Position numbers and translations under genes: made by a program. The notes under the pieces are model-generated. The model was not told the DNA's origin. It saw only the letters and a list, made by a program, of their open reading frames with translations, and did no database searches. A stretch of 38,292 nt of DNA. Origin: an uncultured Caryophanales bacterium. GTDB taxonomy: Bacteria; Bacillota_I; Bacilli_A; RFN20; CAG-826. The DNA is taken from contig CAMGZN010000001.1 in assembly GCA_946183335.1 (NCBI GenBank), positions 1-38,292 of the forward strand, in the 5' to 3' direction. The number at the start of each line of letters is the position of its first letter. Position 1 is the first letter of the stretch. Shown piece after piece: positions 7,701 through 17,065 of the stretch.

Positions 7701-8711
7701 TTAACGGCGATCGCTTGGGAGCTTATCGTGAACAAATAATGCCATAACTGCTTTAGCAGTGTGGATTCTGTTCTCGGCTTCTTGATAAACCACCGATTGT
7801 GGTCCGTCGATAACCTCATCAACAACTTCGTTAACACGGTCGGCTGGAAGGGCGTGCATGTAACGGCATGTTGGTTTGGCTAAAGCCATTTTTTCTGGTG
7901 TACACTTCCATGCTTTCAGAGCAAGTAAGGCATCATCGACAACTGTGGTTGATTGGTTGGTGACCCAAGAACCCCAGTTCTTTGGGAAGACGACATCAGC
8001 ATCTTTATAAGCGGCATCCATGTCGTGAGTAATGGTTAATGAACCACCATTTTCAGCGGCATTTTTGCGGGCTTTTTCGATAACCCAGTCTGGTAAATCG
8101 TAACCTTCTGGATAAGCTAAGGTAACATCAATACCATAGCGTGGGAATAAGAGAACTTGAGAAACTGGAACTGAAATTGGTTTCTTGTGAGTTGTGGCCA
8201 TCGCCCAAATAACAGAAACTTTTAAGTTCTTGGTTTTTCCAAATTCATCTTCAATTGTCATTAAGTCCGCTAGAGCTTGCATTGGGTGATATAAATCACA
8301 TTGTAAGTTAATGATTGGGACTGTGGACCATTTAGCCATTTCGCGGATGTATTTGTTTCCTAAGCCCCAGTTACAATAACGGCAAGCGATCATGTGACCA
8401 AAGCTTGAAAGAATAACCGCGGTATCCTTGGCAGATTCACCATGAGCAATTTGCATCATGGATGTATCAAGGAATGTGGCGTGTCCGCCAAGTTGAGCCA
8501 TACCACTTTCGAAAGAGTTACGAGTTCTTGTTGATTGTTCAAAGAACATTAAGAAACCTGTTTTTCCTTCTAACCATGGGGTCTTTTCATTGGCGTAGAA
8601 TGCATCTTTAAAGTCATGAGAGACTTTGAGCATGTAGTCGATTTCTTCTTTAGTAAAATCTTCTAAAGTAATGAGATGTCGACCGGCAAATCTTGGTGCA
8701 ATTTTTTCCAT
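7701..8711 (-). CDS. ygeW: Knotted carbamoyltransferase YgeW
   Basis: A member of the aspartate/ornithine carbamoyltransferase superfamily, 336 residues. The carbamoyl-phosphate loop FFEQSTRTRNSFES (about residues 56-69), the CRYCNWG stretch and the C-terminal HALPADR motif identify it. YgeW-type enzymes have a knotted fold and occur in selenium- and purine-linked islands. Here it most likely works in the phosphorolytic direction, releasing carbamoyl phosphate from a ureido intermediate for carbamate kinase; the substrate is not established by sequence. It is the last gene of the operon, 11 bp after ygeY, with AAGGAG upstream, and is followed by a strong terminator. Confidence 0.9.
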   Translation of the reverse strand: MEKIAPRFAGRHLITLEDFTKEEIDYMLKVSHDFKDAFYANEKTPWLEGKTGFLMFFEQSTRTRNSFESGMAQLGGHATFLDTSMMQIAHGESAKDTAVILSSFGHMIACRYCNWGLGNKYIREMAKWSTVPIINLQCDLYHPMQALADLMTIEDEFGKTKNLKVSVIWAMATTHKKPISVPVSQVLLFPRYGIDVTLAYPEGYDLPDWVIEKARKNAAENGGSLTITHDMDAAYKDADVVFPKNWGSWVTNQSTTVVDDALLALKAWKCTPEKMALAKPTCRYMHALPADRVNEVVDEVIDGPQSVVYQEAENRIHTAKAVMALFVHDKLPSDRR

Positions 8712-8722
8712 TTTAAATCTCC

Positions 8723-9943
8723 TTATTTTTGCTTAGCGAGGTTTTCAAGGTAAAGACCTGGAATTGTCGCATAGAGAGCTGCACACACGACTAAGTCGTG
8801 TTTTCTGGTCTTTTCATTTGGGGCATGAGCTTCTTTTTCGTCGCCTGGACCAAAGCCAACGCAAGGAATACCAAAGCGTCCCATAATGGAAACACCATTA
8901 GTAGAGAATGTCCACTTATCAATGACTGGAGCTTTCTTGAAGAGTCCTTCATAACCTTGTTTTAAGGATTGAACATAAATGGATTCTTCTGGAATAACCC
9001 AGGTTGGGAAGTAACATTCTTGTTTATAAACAAGACCAGTATAAGCTGGACGTTCATAATCATACATTGAAACTTCAGCTTTCGCACGTTTCACACTTGG
9101 TAAATTTTCAATTTCCGCAATAGAAGTCTTATCGTTTTCTCCGACTGTTAAACGGCGGTCGAGAGAAATCCAGCAGCCATCAGCGACAGCACAACGGCTT
9201 GGAGACTTGTGGAAGATTTGGGAAATTGTGACTGTTCCTTTACCGAGGAATGGGTCATAGGCTAAACCAGTTTCATTGAGTTTTTCAATGTCTTTAATGA
9301 TGTCAGCCATTTTATAAATGGCGTTATCACCACGTTCTGGTGCACTACCATGGCAAGAGATACCACGAACGTTGACTTTGATTTCCATACGTCCACGGTG
9401 TCCACGATAGATTTGGCAGCTTGTTGGTTCAGTAGAAACAACAAATTCTGGTTTAATCTTGTCTTGCTCAATGATGTACTTCCAGCAAAGACCATCACAG
9501 TCTTCTTCTTGGACAGTACCGGTCACGAGTAAGGTGAAGTCATCTTCAAGGCCAAGATCTTTAATGATCTTACCAGCATAAACCATTGAGGCCATACCAC
9601 CTTCTTGGTCACTTGTTCCACGACCACCGATATAAGTTTCATCTTCGAAACCTTCATATGGATCAAATTTCCAGTTTTTAATTTCTCCGATACCGACTGT
9701 ATCGATGTGGGCATCCATGGCGATTAAGTGCTTACCATGGCCAATGTAACCTAAGACGTTGCCCATTGGGTCAATGTCGACTTTGTCGAAACCGACTTTG
9801 AGCATTTCTTCTTTAATACGAAGAACGACTTCTTTTTCGCCACATGACTCAGATGGAATCTTAACCATGTCGCGAAGGAATTTGGTCATATCTTTTTGAT
9901 ATGATTCGGCTTTTTTAAGGATTTCTTCAAATGAAACTTTCAT
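8723..9943 (-). CDS. ygeY: YgeY-family M20 amidohydrolase/peptidase
   Basis: A zinc-dependent M20-type hydrolase of 406 residues. Metal ligands are visible in AMDAHIDTVG (His79, Asp81), GRGTSDQEGG (Asp), the catalytic pair VQEEDCDG, VSTEPTS and the C-terminal HAPNEK. The family is tied to selenium/purine islands and is thought to hydrolyse an N-acyl or carbamoyl-type linkage of a purine-derived intermediate; the exact substrate is unproven. Its ATG overlaps the stop of the upstream PLP gene by one base (TAATG), which suggests translational coupling. Succinyl-diaminopimelate desuccinylase or ArgE activity is a less likely alternative given the context. Confidence 0.9.
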   Translation of the reverse strand: MKVSFEEILKKAESYQKDMTKFLRDMVKIPSESCGEKEVVLRIKEEMLKVGFDKVDIDPMGNVLGYIGHGKHLIAMDAHIDTVGIGEIKNWKFDPYEGFEDETYIGGRGTSDQEGGMASMVYAGKIIKDLGLEDDFTLLVTGTVQEEDCDGLCWKYIIEQDKIKPEFVVSTEPTSCQIYRGHRGRMEIKVNVRGISCHGSAPERGDNAIYKMADIIKDIEKLNETGLAYDPFLGKGTVTISQIFHKSPSRCAVADGCWISLDRRLTVGENDKTSIAEIENLPSVKRAKAEVSMYDYERPAYTGLVYKQECYFPTWVIPEESIYVQSLKQGYEGLFKKAPVIDKWTFSTNGVSIMGRFGIPCVGFGPGDEKEAHAPNEKTRKHDLVVCAALYATIPGLYLENLAKQK

Positions 9944-11313
9944 TATTTAATTTCCTTTCCGCGCATTTCTTTAATCTTCTTATCGTATTCGAAGACTTTG
10001 TTATATTCATTTTCCCAGAATTCTGGTTTTCTCATCGCGTCGAGGTATTCTTGTTTGTAACCGAATTTTAACCAGTCACGTTCTTTTTGCTTAAAGAGTT
10101 TTTCTTTGGCTTCTTTACCACGAGTATCTAACACATAACTTGTGTCAGCTCCCATAAAGACGTCATTGAACCAACGGTCTAAAACGTTATCAGTCACTTC
10201 AAGTTCACGTTCGTGTAGGTTTTCAATAACTGATGGATAGCGGTCGAATGAATCTGTAGCGATAGTCACAACGTTATCATCTGGTCCAAGTTTGAGGTAT
10301 TTTGCCATTTTGATGGCACCTAAGATGTTACAAATACCGGAAACACCGAAGAGGTTTTCCATTTCCTTAGCAACTTTGGCTGGAACACCATGTTTTTCAA
10401 GGATATTCGCACCTTCATGGATCACAGCTAAACCACGGACACAATCATCATCAATGATTTGAGTGATAAAGTCTGTTGTTAAAGCGTTATGAATGAGGGT
10501 AATCATCTTATCGCCGATACCTTCAATACGGTGCTGTCCTAAACCACCATTGGTGAGTGTTGAACATTCATGTGGTTCAAGAGCAACAACCTTACATTCT
10601 GGGAAGACTTTCTTAATTTGATCACCAGCAGCTAATGTACCAGCGGAACCAGGCGCTGAACAGAAACATGCGACACGACCATTACCAATACCTTTGACAG
10701 CTTCGACACAGGAATTACCTGTAACGTGTCTATGGAAACGATAGTTTGGTAAGAGTTCGAATTGAGCAAGAGTTCTGTTTTTTGGATTCTTCTTTAATTC
10801 GTAAGTTCTTTCGAGAGTAAGAATAACGTCTGATTCGGAACCTGGAGTTAAATCGAGTTTGGCTCCGTATTTTGAAATACGTTCATATCTTTCTTTCGAC
10901 ATGTTGTCTGGCATGATAACGATGGCGTCATACTTCATTAAGTTTGTAATGTAGCTAACACCGATACCGAAGTTGCCAGTTGATGGTCCAAGAATTGTGT
11001 GTTTTCCTGGAATAATTTCCCCATCCACACAACCTTCCATAAGTGTGGCATAAGCTGGACCCACTTTGTGGGAACCAGATGGGAAGTTCTTACCAAATAA
11101 GACAACGATGTTGGCGTCAACACCAGTTAAGGCTTTTGGTAAGACGATTTTGTTAACCTCATCTTTTTCGTTTTTCCAAGTAATGTTGAAGAGGTTAATT
11201 GGATCAAGTTCATTTTCTTTGATCGCTTTGAGTGCCTTAGCTCTCACTTCTGGGTCTTGGTGTGATGGATTAAGCATCTCATCATACGTTGGCCCAAACG
11301 GAATTTTTGACAT
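9943..11313 (-). CDS. PLP-dependent fold-type II lyase of the purine island (YgeX-like role)
   Basis: A fold-type II (cysteine synthase/threonine synthase fold) enzyme of 456 residues. The PLP lysine is Lys83 in PSGSHKVGPA; GPSTGNFGIG is the substrate-binding asparagine loop, and CFCSAPGSAGTLAAGDQIKK contains the phosphate loop. The C-terminal tail is long and highly charged. It lies between a threonine-synthase-like gene and ygeY, where other islands carry YgeX (2,3-diaminopropionate ammonia-lyase), so an ammonia-eliminating or beta-replacing step on a diamino acid is plausible. It is not clearly YgeX itself. The stop overlaps the ygeY start. Confidence 0.85.
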   Translation of the reverse strand: MSKIPFGPTYDEMLNPSHQDPEVRAKALKAIKENELDPINLFNITWKNEKDEVNKIVLPKALTGVDANIVVLFGKNFPSGSHKVGPAYATLMEGCVDGEIIPGKHTILGPSTGNFGIGVSYITNLMKYDAIVIMPDNMSKERYERISKYGAKLDLTPGSESDVILTLERTYELKKNPKNRTLAQFELLPNYRFHRHVTGNSCVEAVKGIGNGRVACFCSAPGSAGTLAAGDQIKKVFPECKVVALEPHECSTLTNGGLGQHRIEGIGDKMITLIHNALTTDFITQIIDDDCVRGLAVIHEGANILEKHGVPAKVAKEMENLFGVSGICNILGAIKMAKYLKLGPDDNVVTIATDSFDRYPSVIENLHERELEVTDNVLDRWFNDVFMGADTSYVLDTRGKEAKEKLFKQKERDWLKFGYKQEYLDAMRKPEFWENEYNKVFEYDKKIKEMRGKEIK

Positions 11314-11314
11314 A

Positions 11315-12559
11315 CTAAATAGCTCCTTTTTCTTTCAAAAATTTATCCAATTCTTCAAGGTTTGGTTTCATCGGTTCAGGCATGGATACCGCCTTTTGAC
11401 CGTTGACTGGATCTTTTAGACCATTACCAGTCACAATGGTTGTCACAGTTTCACCAGGTTTAATAATTCCTTGTTGCACTGCTTTCTTAATGCCGGCTAT
11501 TGCAGCCACGCCAGCTGGTTCACCGAAGATGCCTTCGGTTCTTCCAAGTAGCGACATGGCTTTAATAATATCACTGTCTGGTACTGAAATCCAAGCCCCA
11601 TGCGATAATTTTATCGCATTTTGTGCTTTTACTGGGTTTCTTGGGATTCCGACAGCAATCGAATCGGCAATGGTGTTTTCATCAGCTTCTTTGAGTGGTT
11701 CGCCAGTCTCAGAAGCAATCACAAATGGAGCACATCCAGTTGATTGAACACCAAGGATTTTTGGAACTTTTTTAATCAAACCTAACTTAAAAAACTCCGC
11801 AAAACCCTTATAAACGCCACCAACTGTGCATCCGTCACCAACAGATACAGCGACCCAATCAGTTGGTTCAAAGTTCAGCTGTTCAGCAATTTCCATTGAG
11901 ACAGTTTTCTTTCCTTCGACCATGAATGGGTTGATAGCAGCATTACGGTTGTACCATCCGTATTTATCGATCGCGGCTTTAGAGAGTTGAAAAGCGGCTT
12001 TGTAGTCGCCATCAACTTTAACTAAAGTAGCGCCGTATAAACAAATTTGAGTTGCTTTACCAATTGGAGCACGTTTTGGAACAAAGATAACTGCGTTTAA
12101 TCCCATATGTGCCGCTTGGCAAGCACAGCTAGAGGCAGCGTTGCCTGTTGAAGAACACGCAATTGTTTTTGCGCCTGCTTCAATAGCTTTTAAAACAGCT
12201 ACTCCGCTAGCTCTATCTTTAGATGAACCACTTGGATTTAATCCGTCGTCTTTGACGTAGAGTTCTTTTACGCCAAGTTCTTTTTCAAGACGACGGGCTC
12301 GATAAAGTGGGGTCCATCCGACTCGTAACATTTCATCAATGTGGTCTTCTTGAATGCCCATAATTGGAGCATAACGCCACATCGAGTAGTTACGATTCTT
12401 TTCAAAATATTCACGGGTTAAAACTTTCTTTAATGCGTCGTAATCATAAACAACATCAAGAATGCCTTTTTCACCACAATGTGGACAAGTAAGAGAAACT
12501 TCTCCTTCTTTAAATTCGGCTCCACAAAGTGTGCATTTATAACCTTTAATGTAACTCAT
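11315..12559 (-). CDS. Threonine-synthase-like PLP enzyme with N-terminal zinc ribbon
   Basis: A fold-type II PLP enzyme of 414 residues. An N-terminal zinc ribbon (Cys9, 12, 25, 28) precedes the catalytic domain; PLP lysine is Lys114 in NPSGSSKDRA, followed by SSTGNAASS and the phosphate-loop region VGDGCTVGGVYKGF. By similarity this is threonine synthase, but no homoserine genes are near and the gene sits inside a purine-degradation operon directly before a second PLP enzyme. I infer it acts on a purine-derived amino acid, perhaps as a partner of its neighbour. The start overlaps the preceding FAD gene by 4 bp (ATGA), so both are translationally coupled. Confidence 0.85.
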   Translation of the reverse strand: MSYIKGYKCTLCGAEFKEGEVSLTCPHCGEKGILDVVYDYDALKKVLTREYFEKNRNYSMWRYAPIMGIQEDHIDEMLRVGWTPLYRARRLEKELGVKELYVKDDGLNPSGSSKDRASGVAVLKAIEAGAKTIACSSTGNAASSCACQAAHMGLNAVIFVPKRAPIGKATQICLYGATLVKVDGDYKAAFQLSKAAIDKYGWYNRNAAINPFMVEGKKTVSMEIAEQLNFEPTDWVAVSVGDGCTVGGVYKGFAEFFKLGLIKKVPKILGVQSTGCAPFVIASETGEPLKEADENTIADSIAVGIPRNPVKAQNAIKLSHGAWISVPDSDIIKAMSLLGRTEGIFGEPAGVAAIAGIKKAVQQGIIKPGETVTTIVTGNGLKDPVNGQKAVSMPEPMKPNLEELDKFLKEKGAI

Positions 12560-13413
12560 TGTTTTGCACCTCCAACAATGTCGTCAATGAACTTATTAAA
12601 GATGTTCATCGCAACTGTTTGACGATATTCTTTATTACTTCTTTGGTCATCAATTGGAGCGATAATTTGTGCAAAATCACCAGCAATTTGTGGTTGTTTT
12701 GCTTTTAACTCTTCTAGTGTAAGACCAACAACTTTTGCTTCAAGTTCTTTGCTTCTTGCGGGACGAATTGAGACAGAACCAAAGCAACAAGCGAACTTGG
12801 TAACAACGTTCTTTTTCACTTCGTAATAACCAGCAAAGGAAATCTTGGAAATCGAGTCAGCTCGGCGTGAACCAACCTTAAACCAAAGTTCGCCAGTGTA
12901 TTCAATTTTTGGGAAAATAATTTCAGTAATTAATTCATTTGGATGACGATCGATTTTACGAACGCCAAGAACAAAATCTTTAGCATCGACTAAGCGAACT
13001 CCATCAACTGATTCAAGTTTCACTTTTGCATCAAGAAGAGCATCGATGACAATCGTGTCACCGGCTGGAGATGCATTAGCAATATTTCCCACTAGTGTGC
13101 AGAAATGACGAATATTTGTTGAAGCAACTTCACTAATCGCTTTTCTAAGTAAAGAAGGACAAAGTTTATGGTGTTCAATTTCATGCATTGTTGCGATTGC
13201 ACCAATGTGAACACCGTCTTTGTCTTCGTAGATATTTGCTAGTTCCTTAATATGTGAAACATATAAAACATCTTTATCAAATAAAGGAGCATAACCGGCA
13301 ACATTCTTTTTGATAACCATCATGTCGCTTCCACCGGCAACAATGTAGGCATCATGGTTAGCTAAAAAGTCGAGAGCTTCTTTTTTGGTATAAGCAATTT
13401 TCTTTTCTACCAT
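12556..13413 (-). CDS. Molybdenum hydroxylase FAD-binding subunit (second set)
   Basis: The medium subunit (CoxM/XdhB type) of a xanthine-dehydrogenase-like complex, 285 residues. FAD-contact motifs are VAGGSDMMV (about residues 20-28) and TLVGNIANASPAGDT (about 106-120), and the C-terminal CO-dehydrogenase flavoprotein domain follows. It passes electrons from the 2Fe-2S subunit to NAD or another acceptor. The ATG overlaps the FeS gene stop by 7 bp. It ends with TGA overlapping the next start, which shows that TGA is a stop codon here. Confidence 0.92.
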   Translation of the reverse strand: MVEKKIAYTKKEALDFLANHDAYIVAGGSDMMVIKKNVAGYAPLFDKDVLYVSHIKELANIYEDKDGVHIGAIATMHEIEHHKLCPSLLRKAISEVASTNIRHFCTLVGNIANASPAGDTIVIDALLDAKVKLESVDGVRLVDAKDFVLGVRKIDRHPNELITEIIFPKIEYTGELWFKVGSRRADSISKISFAGYYEVKKNVVTKFACCFGSVSIRPARSKELEAKVVGLTLEELKAKQPQIAGDFAQIIAPIDDQRSNKEYRQTVAMNIFNKFIDDIVGGAKQ

Positions 13414-13880
13414 AATCCAGCTCCTTTCTTACTGGCAATTTCCACCGCTTGAACAATAGCTTGATAGCCAGTGCAGCGGCATAAGTTACCACTCATATGA
13501 GCTCGAATCTCTTCCTCTGTTGGGTGAGGATTGTGAGATAAGAGTGATTGTGCAGCAATAATCATTCCTGGAGAGCAGAAGCCACATTGGGACCCACCAA
13601 CTTCAGCAAATGCTTTTTGTAAAACATCAAATTGTTTGGTTTCTTTGAAGCCTTCAATAGTAACAATCTCGTGACCTTCAACGTTGGCTAATGGAAGCAA
13701 GCAGCTATTCACCGAATAACCATCCATTAAAACAACACAGGCTCCACAAGAACCTTCGCCACAGCCTTCTTTAACTCCTTTTAAAGAGAAGTGATCACGG
13801 AGGACGTCGATTAAGCGCATACTTGGATCAAGCTCAACAGCAACATCTTTGCCGTTTAATTTAAACTTAACGCTTGTCAT
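13407..13880 (-). CDS. Molybdenum hydroxylase 2Fe-2S subunit (second set)
   Basis: The small subunit with two [2Fe-2S] clusters, 157 residues. The plant-ferredoxin-type cluster is CGEGSCGACVVLMDG, with a further cysteine in VNSCLLPL; the alpha-helical second cluster is QCGFCSPGM plus GNLCRCTGYQAIV. All eight ligands are present. It overlaps the Mo subunit by 14 bp upstream and the FAD subunit by 7 bp downstream, consistent with stoichiometric assembly. Confidence 0.95.
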   Translation of the reverse strand: MTSVKFKLNGKDVAVELDPSMRLIDVLRDHFSLKGVKEGCGEGSCGACVVLMDGYSVNSCLLPLANVEGHEIVTIEGFKETKQFDVLQKAFAEVGGSQCGFCSPGMIIAAQSLLSHNPHPTEEEIRAHMSGNLCRCTGYQAIVQAVEIASKKGAGLW

Positions 13881-15966
13881 TGTTAATCACCTCCATGATG
13901 TATTCTGGTGTGGCTGGAATCTTATTCACTTTGTGACCGATTGCTTGTTCGATTGCAAGTGCAATCGCTGGAGCTCCACCAACAAGAGTTAATTCGCCCA
14001 TTCCTTTGGCGCCGTTAGCACCATAAATAAATGGGTTATCAATAAATGCTGTCTCCATTGGAGGAGCGTCTTCAAATGTTGGAATAATGTAGTCGGTTAA
14101 TGAACGATTACGGAATTTACCATCTTTAATTCCCATGTGCTCGAGATAACCGTAACCTAAACCTTGGAGTAATCCTCCATCAGCTTGGCCAACAGCAATA
14201 CGTTCATCAACAACTCGGCCAACATCGTAAGTTGACCAGCAATGATCAACTTTAATTTGGTAGGTTACTGGATCAAATGAGACTTCAACAACGTTGACAC
14301 CCCAAGAATAAGATGGGTAGGCATCGCCTTGCATTGTATCTTCATCCCAGTGGATATAACTTGGTCCGACATAACCTTCAACATGTTCTTGTCGAACTCC
14401 ACTCTTCCAGATTTTCTTTAATTGTTTAGCGCCTTTTTCCATGAGAAAACCAACAATAATAATTGTTCTTGAAGCCGCGGTTGGTCCGGAGTCAGGAGTA
14501 TGATCAGTATCAGCTGCTTCCATTGTGCATTGTTCAGCTGGTAAACCAAGTGTGTTTGACACAATACGTGCTAAGGTTGTACGGTTTCCTTGACCAAAGT
14601 CAGCACTTGAAGCATAAACATGGACATGATCATTCTCATCCTTAACGAGTTTGACTTTACCATTAATGATTGTTGATTCGCCTGAACCAGTAAATCCACA
14701 TCCGTGAAGGAATAAGGACATACCGATTCCTTTGTTAGATCCTGGTTTAGCGTACTCAACGACTTTACGTTTGTAGTCGGACATTTCCATGGCTTTGTCT
14801 AATAATTGAGGAAGAATAATTGGGTCATGGAACTTACCAGAATTTGTTGTGATATCTCCTTGTTTTGCAAGGTATTTCATTCTTAACTGTAATGGATCAA
14901 CTCCAAGTTCTTTAGCGACATGATGAATAAACATTTCCATCGCAAAGATTGTTTGTGGAGAGCCAAATCCACGGAACGCAGCAGTCGGAACGGTGTTTGT
15001 GCAATAAACATCACCAACCACATCTAAGTTTTCAAACACGTATGCGTTACAAGATGCAATAAGAGCACGTGATAAGACAACTCCAGAGCAGCCTTTGTAG
15101 GCACCACCATTAAGTTTGACACGAATCCTTAAACCAAGAATCTCGTTGTTCTTACCAATAAACGCTTCATATGTCGAAACTGATGGGTGACGTTTTGTTG
15201 TATAAGCAATATCTTCAAAACGCTCATAGCACATTTTTACTGGGCGATGAATTTTATTAACCGCCACAGCAAGTTGTGAACCAGTTAAGCTTGGATAGTG
15301 TTCTTTACCGCCAAATGCTCCACCAACAGCAGGTTGTTTCACACGAACTTTTTCTGGAGCAATACCAAGAGCTCGGGCAACAGCCTTTCTAATATAGAAC
15401 GGACATTGCATCGAACCAGTTAAATAGAACTTATCATCTTCATCTATATAACAGAGAATGCCTTGTGGTTCAATGTAGGCTTGTTCTTGATAACCAGTCT
15501 CATAAGTTTCTTTAATTGTTTTAACAGCGTTTTTCTCAGCCTTAGAAAAATCACCTTTTGTAAATTCTTTATGAATATACGAATTCACAAGATCGAAAAC
15601 TGGTTTTTCTTCTTCGTAAATAACCGAGATTTGACGGCATAATTTGTGCAAAACCTCTTTATTTTCTCCAACAAACAAACCAATCGATTCACCGACATAA
15701 TGAACTTCTTTGTCAGCAAAAATTGGCCAATCGGAGAAGATAATATTAACAACGTTTTCACCAGGAATATCTTTTGCTGAAATCCAATAATAACCTTTTG
15801 GAAGTTCAGGCAATTTGATTTCCTTTATCTTTCCTTTAGCAATTGTTGATCTCACGGTTTCAGCATAAAGCATTCCTGGTAACTCAAAGTCATCAGTGAA
15901 CTTTGCTTCTCCGCGAATCTTTTCGGGGAAGTCAATTTTTGGTGTACTTGACTTATAAAATTCCAT
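13867..15966 (-). CDS. Molybdenum hydroxylase molybdopterin-binding subunit (second set)
   Basis: The large catalytic subunit of a xanthine-dehydrogenase-family enzyme, 699 residues. Seen: the N-terminal a/b hammerhead domain (KIRGEAKFTDD), the cofactor motifs GGAFGGKEHYPS and AFRGFGSPQ, DFGQGNRTTLARI, and the C-terminal GAKGMGELTLVGG whose Glu is the usual base. It hydroxylates or dehydroxylates a purine ring carbon; whether the substrate is xanthine, urate or another heterocycle cannot be read from the sequence. There is no in-frame TGA, so any selenium would be a bound ligand rather than selenocysteine. It begins on the stop of the PreA-like gene (TAATG). Confidence 0.93.
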   Translation of the reverse strand: MEFYKSSTPKIDFPEKIRGEAKFTDDFELPGMLYAETVRSTIAKGKIKEIKLPELPKGYYWISAKDIPGENVVNIIFSDWPIFADKEVHYVGESIGLFVGENKEVLHKLCRQISVIYEEEKPVFDLVNSYIHKEFTKGDFSKAEKNAVKTIKETYETGYQEQAYIEPQGILCYIDEDDKFYLTGSMQCPFYIRKAVARALGIAPEKVRVKQPAVGGAFGGKEHYPSLTGSQLAVAVNKIHRPVKMCYERFEDIAYTTKRHPSVSTYEAFIGKNNEILGLRIRVKLNGGAYKGCSGVVLSRALIASCNAYVFENLDVVGDVYCTNTVPTAAFRGFGSPQTIFAMEMFIHHVAKELGVDPLQLRMKYLAKQGDITTNSGKFHDPIILPQLLDKAMEMSDYKRKVVEYAKPGSNKGIGMSLFLHGCGFTGSGESTIINGKVKLVKDENDHVHVYASSADFGQGNRTTLARIVSNTLGLPAEQCTMEAADTDHTPDSGPTAASRTIIIVGFLMEKGAKQLKKIWKSGVRQEHVEGYVGPSYIHWDEDTMQGDAYPSYSWGVNVVEVSFDPVTYQIKVDHCWSTYDVGRVVDERIAVGQADGGLLQGLGYGYLEHMGIKDGKFRNRSLTDYIIPTFEDAPPMETAFIDNPFIYGANGAKGMGELTLVGGAPAIALAIEQAIGHKVNKIPATPEYIMEVINNDKR

Positions 15967-17063
15967 TATTCTTCCACCTTTGTATATGTGAGAGCTTTAA
16001 CTGGACACTTGGAAACACAAAGACCACAGCGGAAACATTTCTCACTGTTGAATTTTGGTTTTCCATCCATCTCAATTGCGAAGTATGGACAAACTCTAGA
16101 ACATGTTCCACAACCTGTACATTTAGCTGCATCAAGTTTTGGAGTGTCTCCCATTCCATACATGGCATGATTTTCTAATTGAGTATCAATAACTTCTTGG
16201 ACTGATTTAAATCCATACTTTTCAAGAGCTGCTGGAAGGTCAGCAATAATCTTGGCATAAAGTTCTTTTCCTCTAAGCATCGCTGCCGAGAGCATTTGAA
16301 CACCGCTAGCGCCAGCGAGAAGGAATTCAATAACGTCGCTAGCTGAAGCAATTCCACCAACACCAATCACAGTCAGTGATGGTTCAGCTTGTTTAATTGT
16401 ATAAACAGTTGCTAGAGCAATGTTCTTAATATAAGGTCCACTGGTCCAAGCAAAACCTTTAGCGTTACCATAGATAATGCTACGGGAAGCAATGTCAATT
16501 TTCATTGAAGGACCAAGGGAGTTAACCGCCACAACACCATTAGCACCATTAGCTTTGATTGTGTGAGCAAAGCCTTCTGGATCTGGCATGTGAGCACTAA
16601 TTTTCATATAGAATGGTTTCTTGGTGTGTTTACGAATTGTGGCAACAGTTTCACCAAGCGCATTTAAGTCGTTTCCAACGTAGTGAGTAGAAACTTCAAA
16701 TGCATCAGCAAATTTATCAAGAAGAGGAATTAAAACTTCCATATCTTCTTTGGTATAACCAACTGAAATGATAAGAGGTTTACCAACTGACTTCTTTTTG
16801 TAATATGGTAAGAACTCATTAAGCCACTTTTCCTTAGTGTATTCAGTCCATAATTCACAGTTCATGATGTAATCACGATCACCATAAATGCATGGGTGCG
16901 GGATGTGGGCATCCTTTGTTGAGATTGTTTTTGAGACAATCGCACCAAGTCCAGCGACTTGTTCTAACCAGAGCATTTTCTCGGCGTCACCAACAAGTGG
17001 GCCGGCAGCTGGCATGAGTGGGTTTTCTAATTTTAACCCATCAAATTTTGTTGAAATATCCAT
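15966..17063 (-). CDS. PreA-like dihydropyrimidine/dihydroorotate-type dehydrogenase with ferredoxin tail
   Basis: A flavin TIM-barrel oxidoreductase (about residues 1-300) followed by two [4Fe-4S] motifs, CTGCGTCSRVCP and CFRCGLCVSKCP, 365 codons in all including the stop. This is the PreA part of NAD-dependent dihydropyrimidine dehydrogenase and resembles the first section of YgfK. The NAD(P)H-oxidising partner (PreT, or the C-terminal part of YgfK) is absent here, so ferredoxin or another flavoprotein may supply electrons. The ATG at 17063 is preferred over 17090 because GGAGGAATAACG sits just before it, inside the end of ssnA. It probably reduces a ring double bond of a purine intermediate. 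Confidence 0.88.
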   Translation of the reverse strand: MDISTKFDGLKLENPLMPAAGPLVGDAEKMLWLEQVAGLGAIVSKTISTKDAHIPHPCIYGDRDYIMNCELWTEYTKEKWLNEFLPYYKKKSVGKPLIISVGYTKEDMEVLIPLLDKFADAFEVSTHYVGNDLNALGETVATIRKHTKKPFYMKISAHMPDPEGFAHTIKANGANGVVAVNSLGPSMKIDIASRSIIYGNAKGFAWTSGPYIKNIALATVYTIKQAEPSLTVIGVGGIASASDVIEFLLAGASGVQMLSAAMLRGKELYAKIIADLPAALEKYGFKSVQEVIDTQLENHAMYGMGDTPKLDAAKCTGCGTCSRVCPYFAIEMDGKPKFNSEKCFRCGLCVSKCPVKALTYTKVEE

Positions 17064-17065
17064 CG

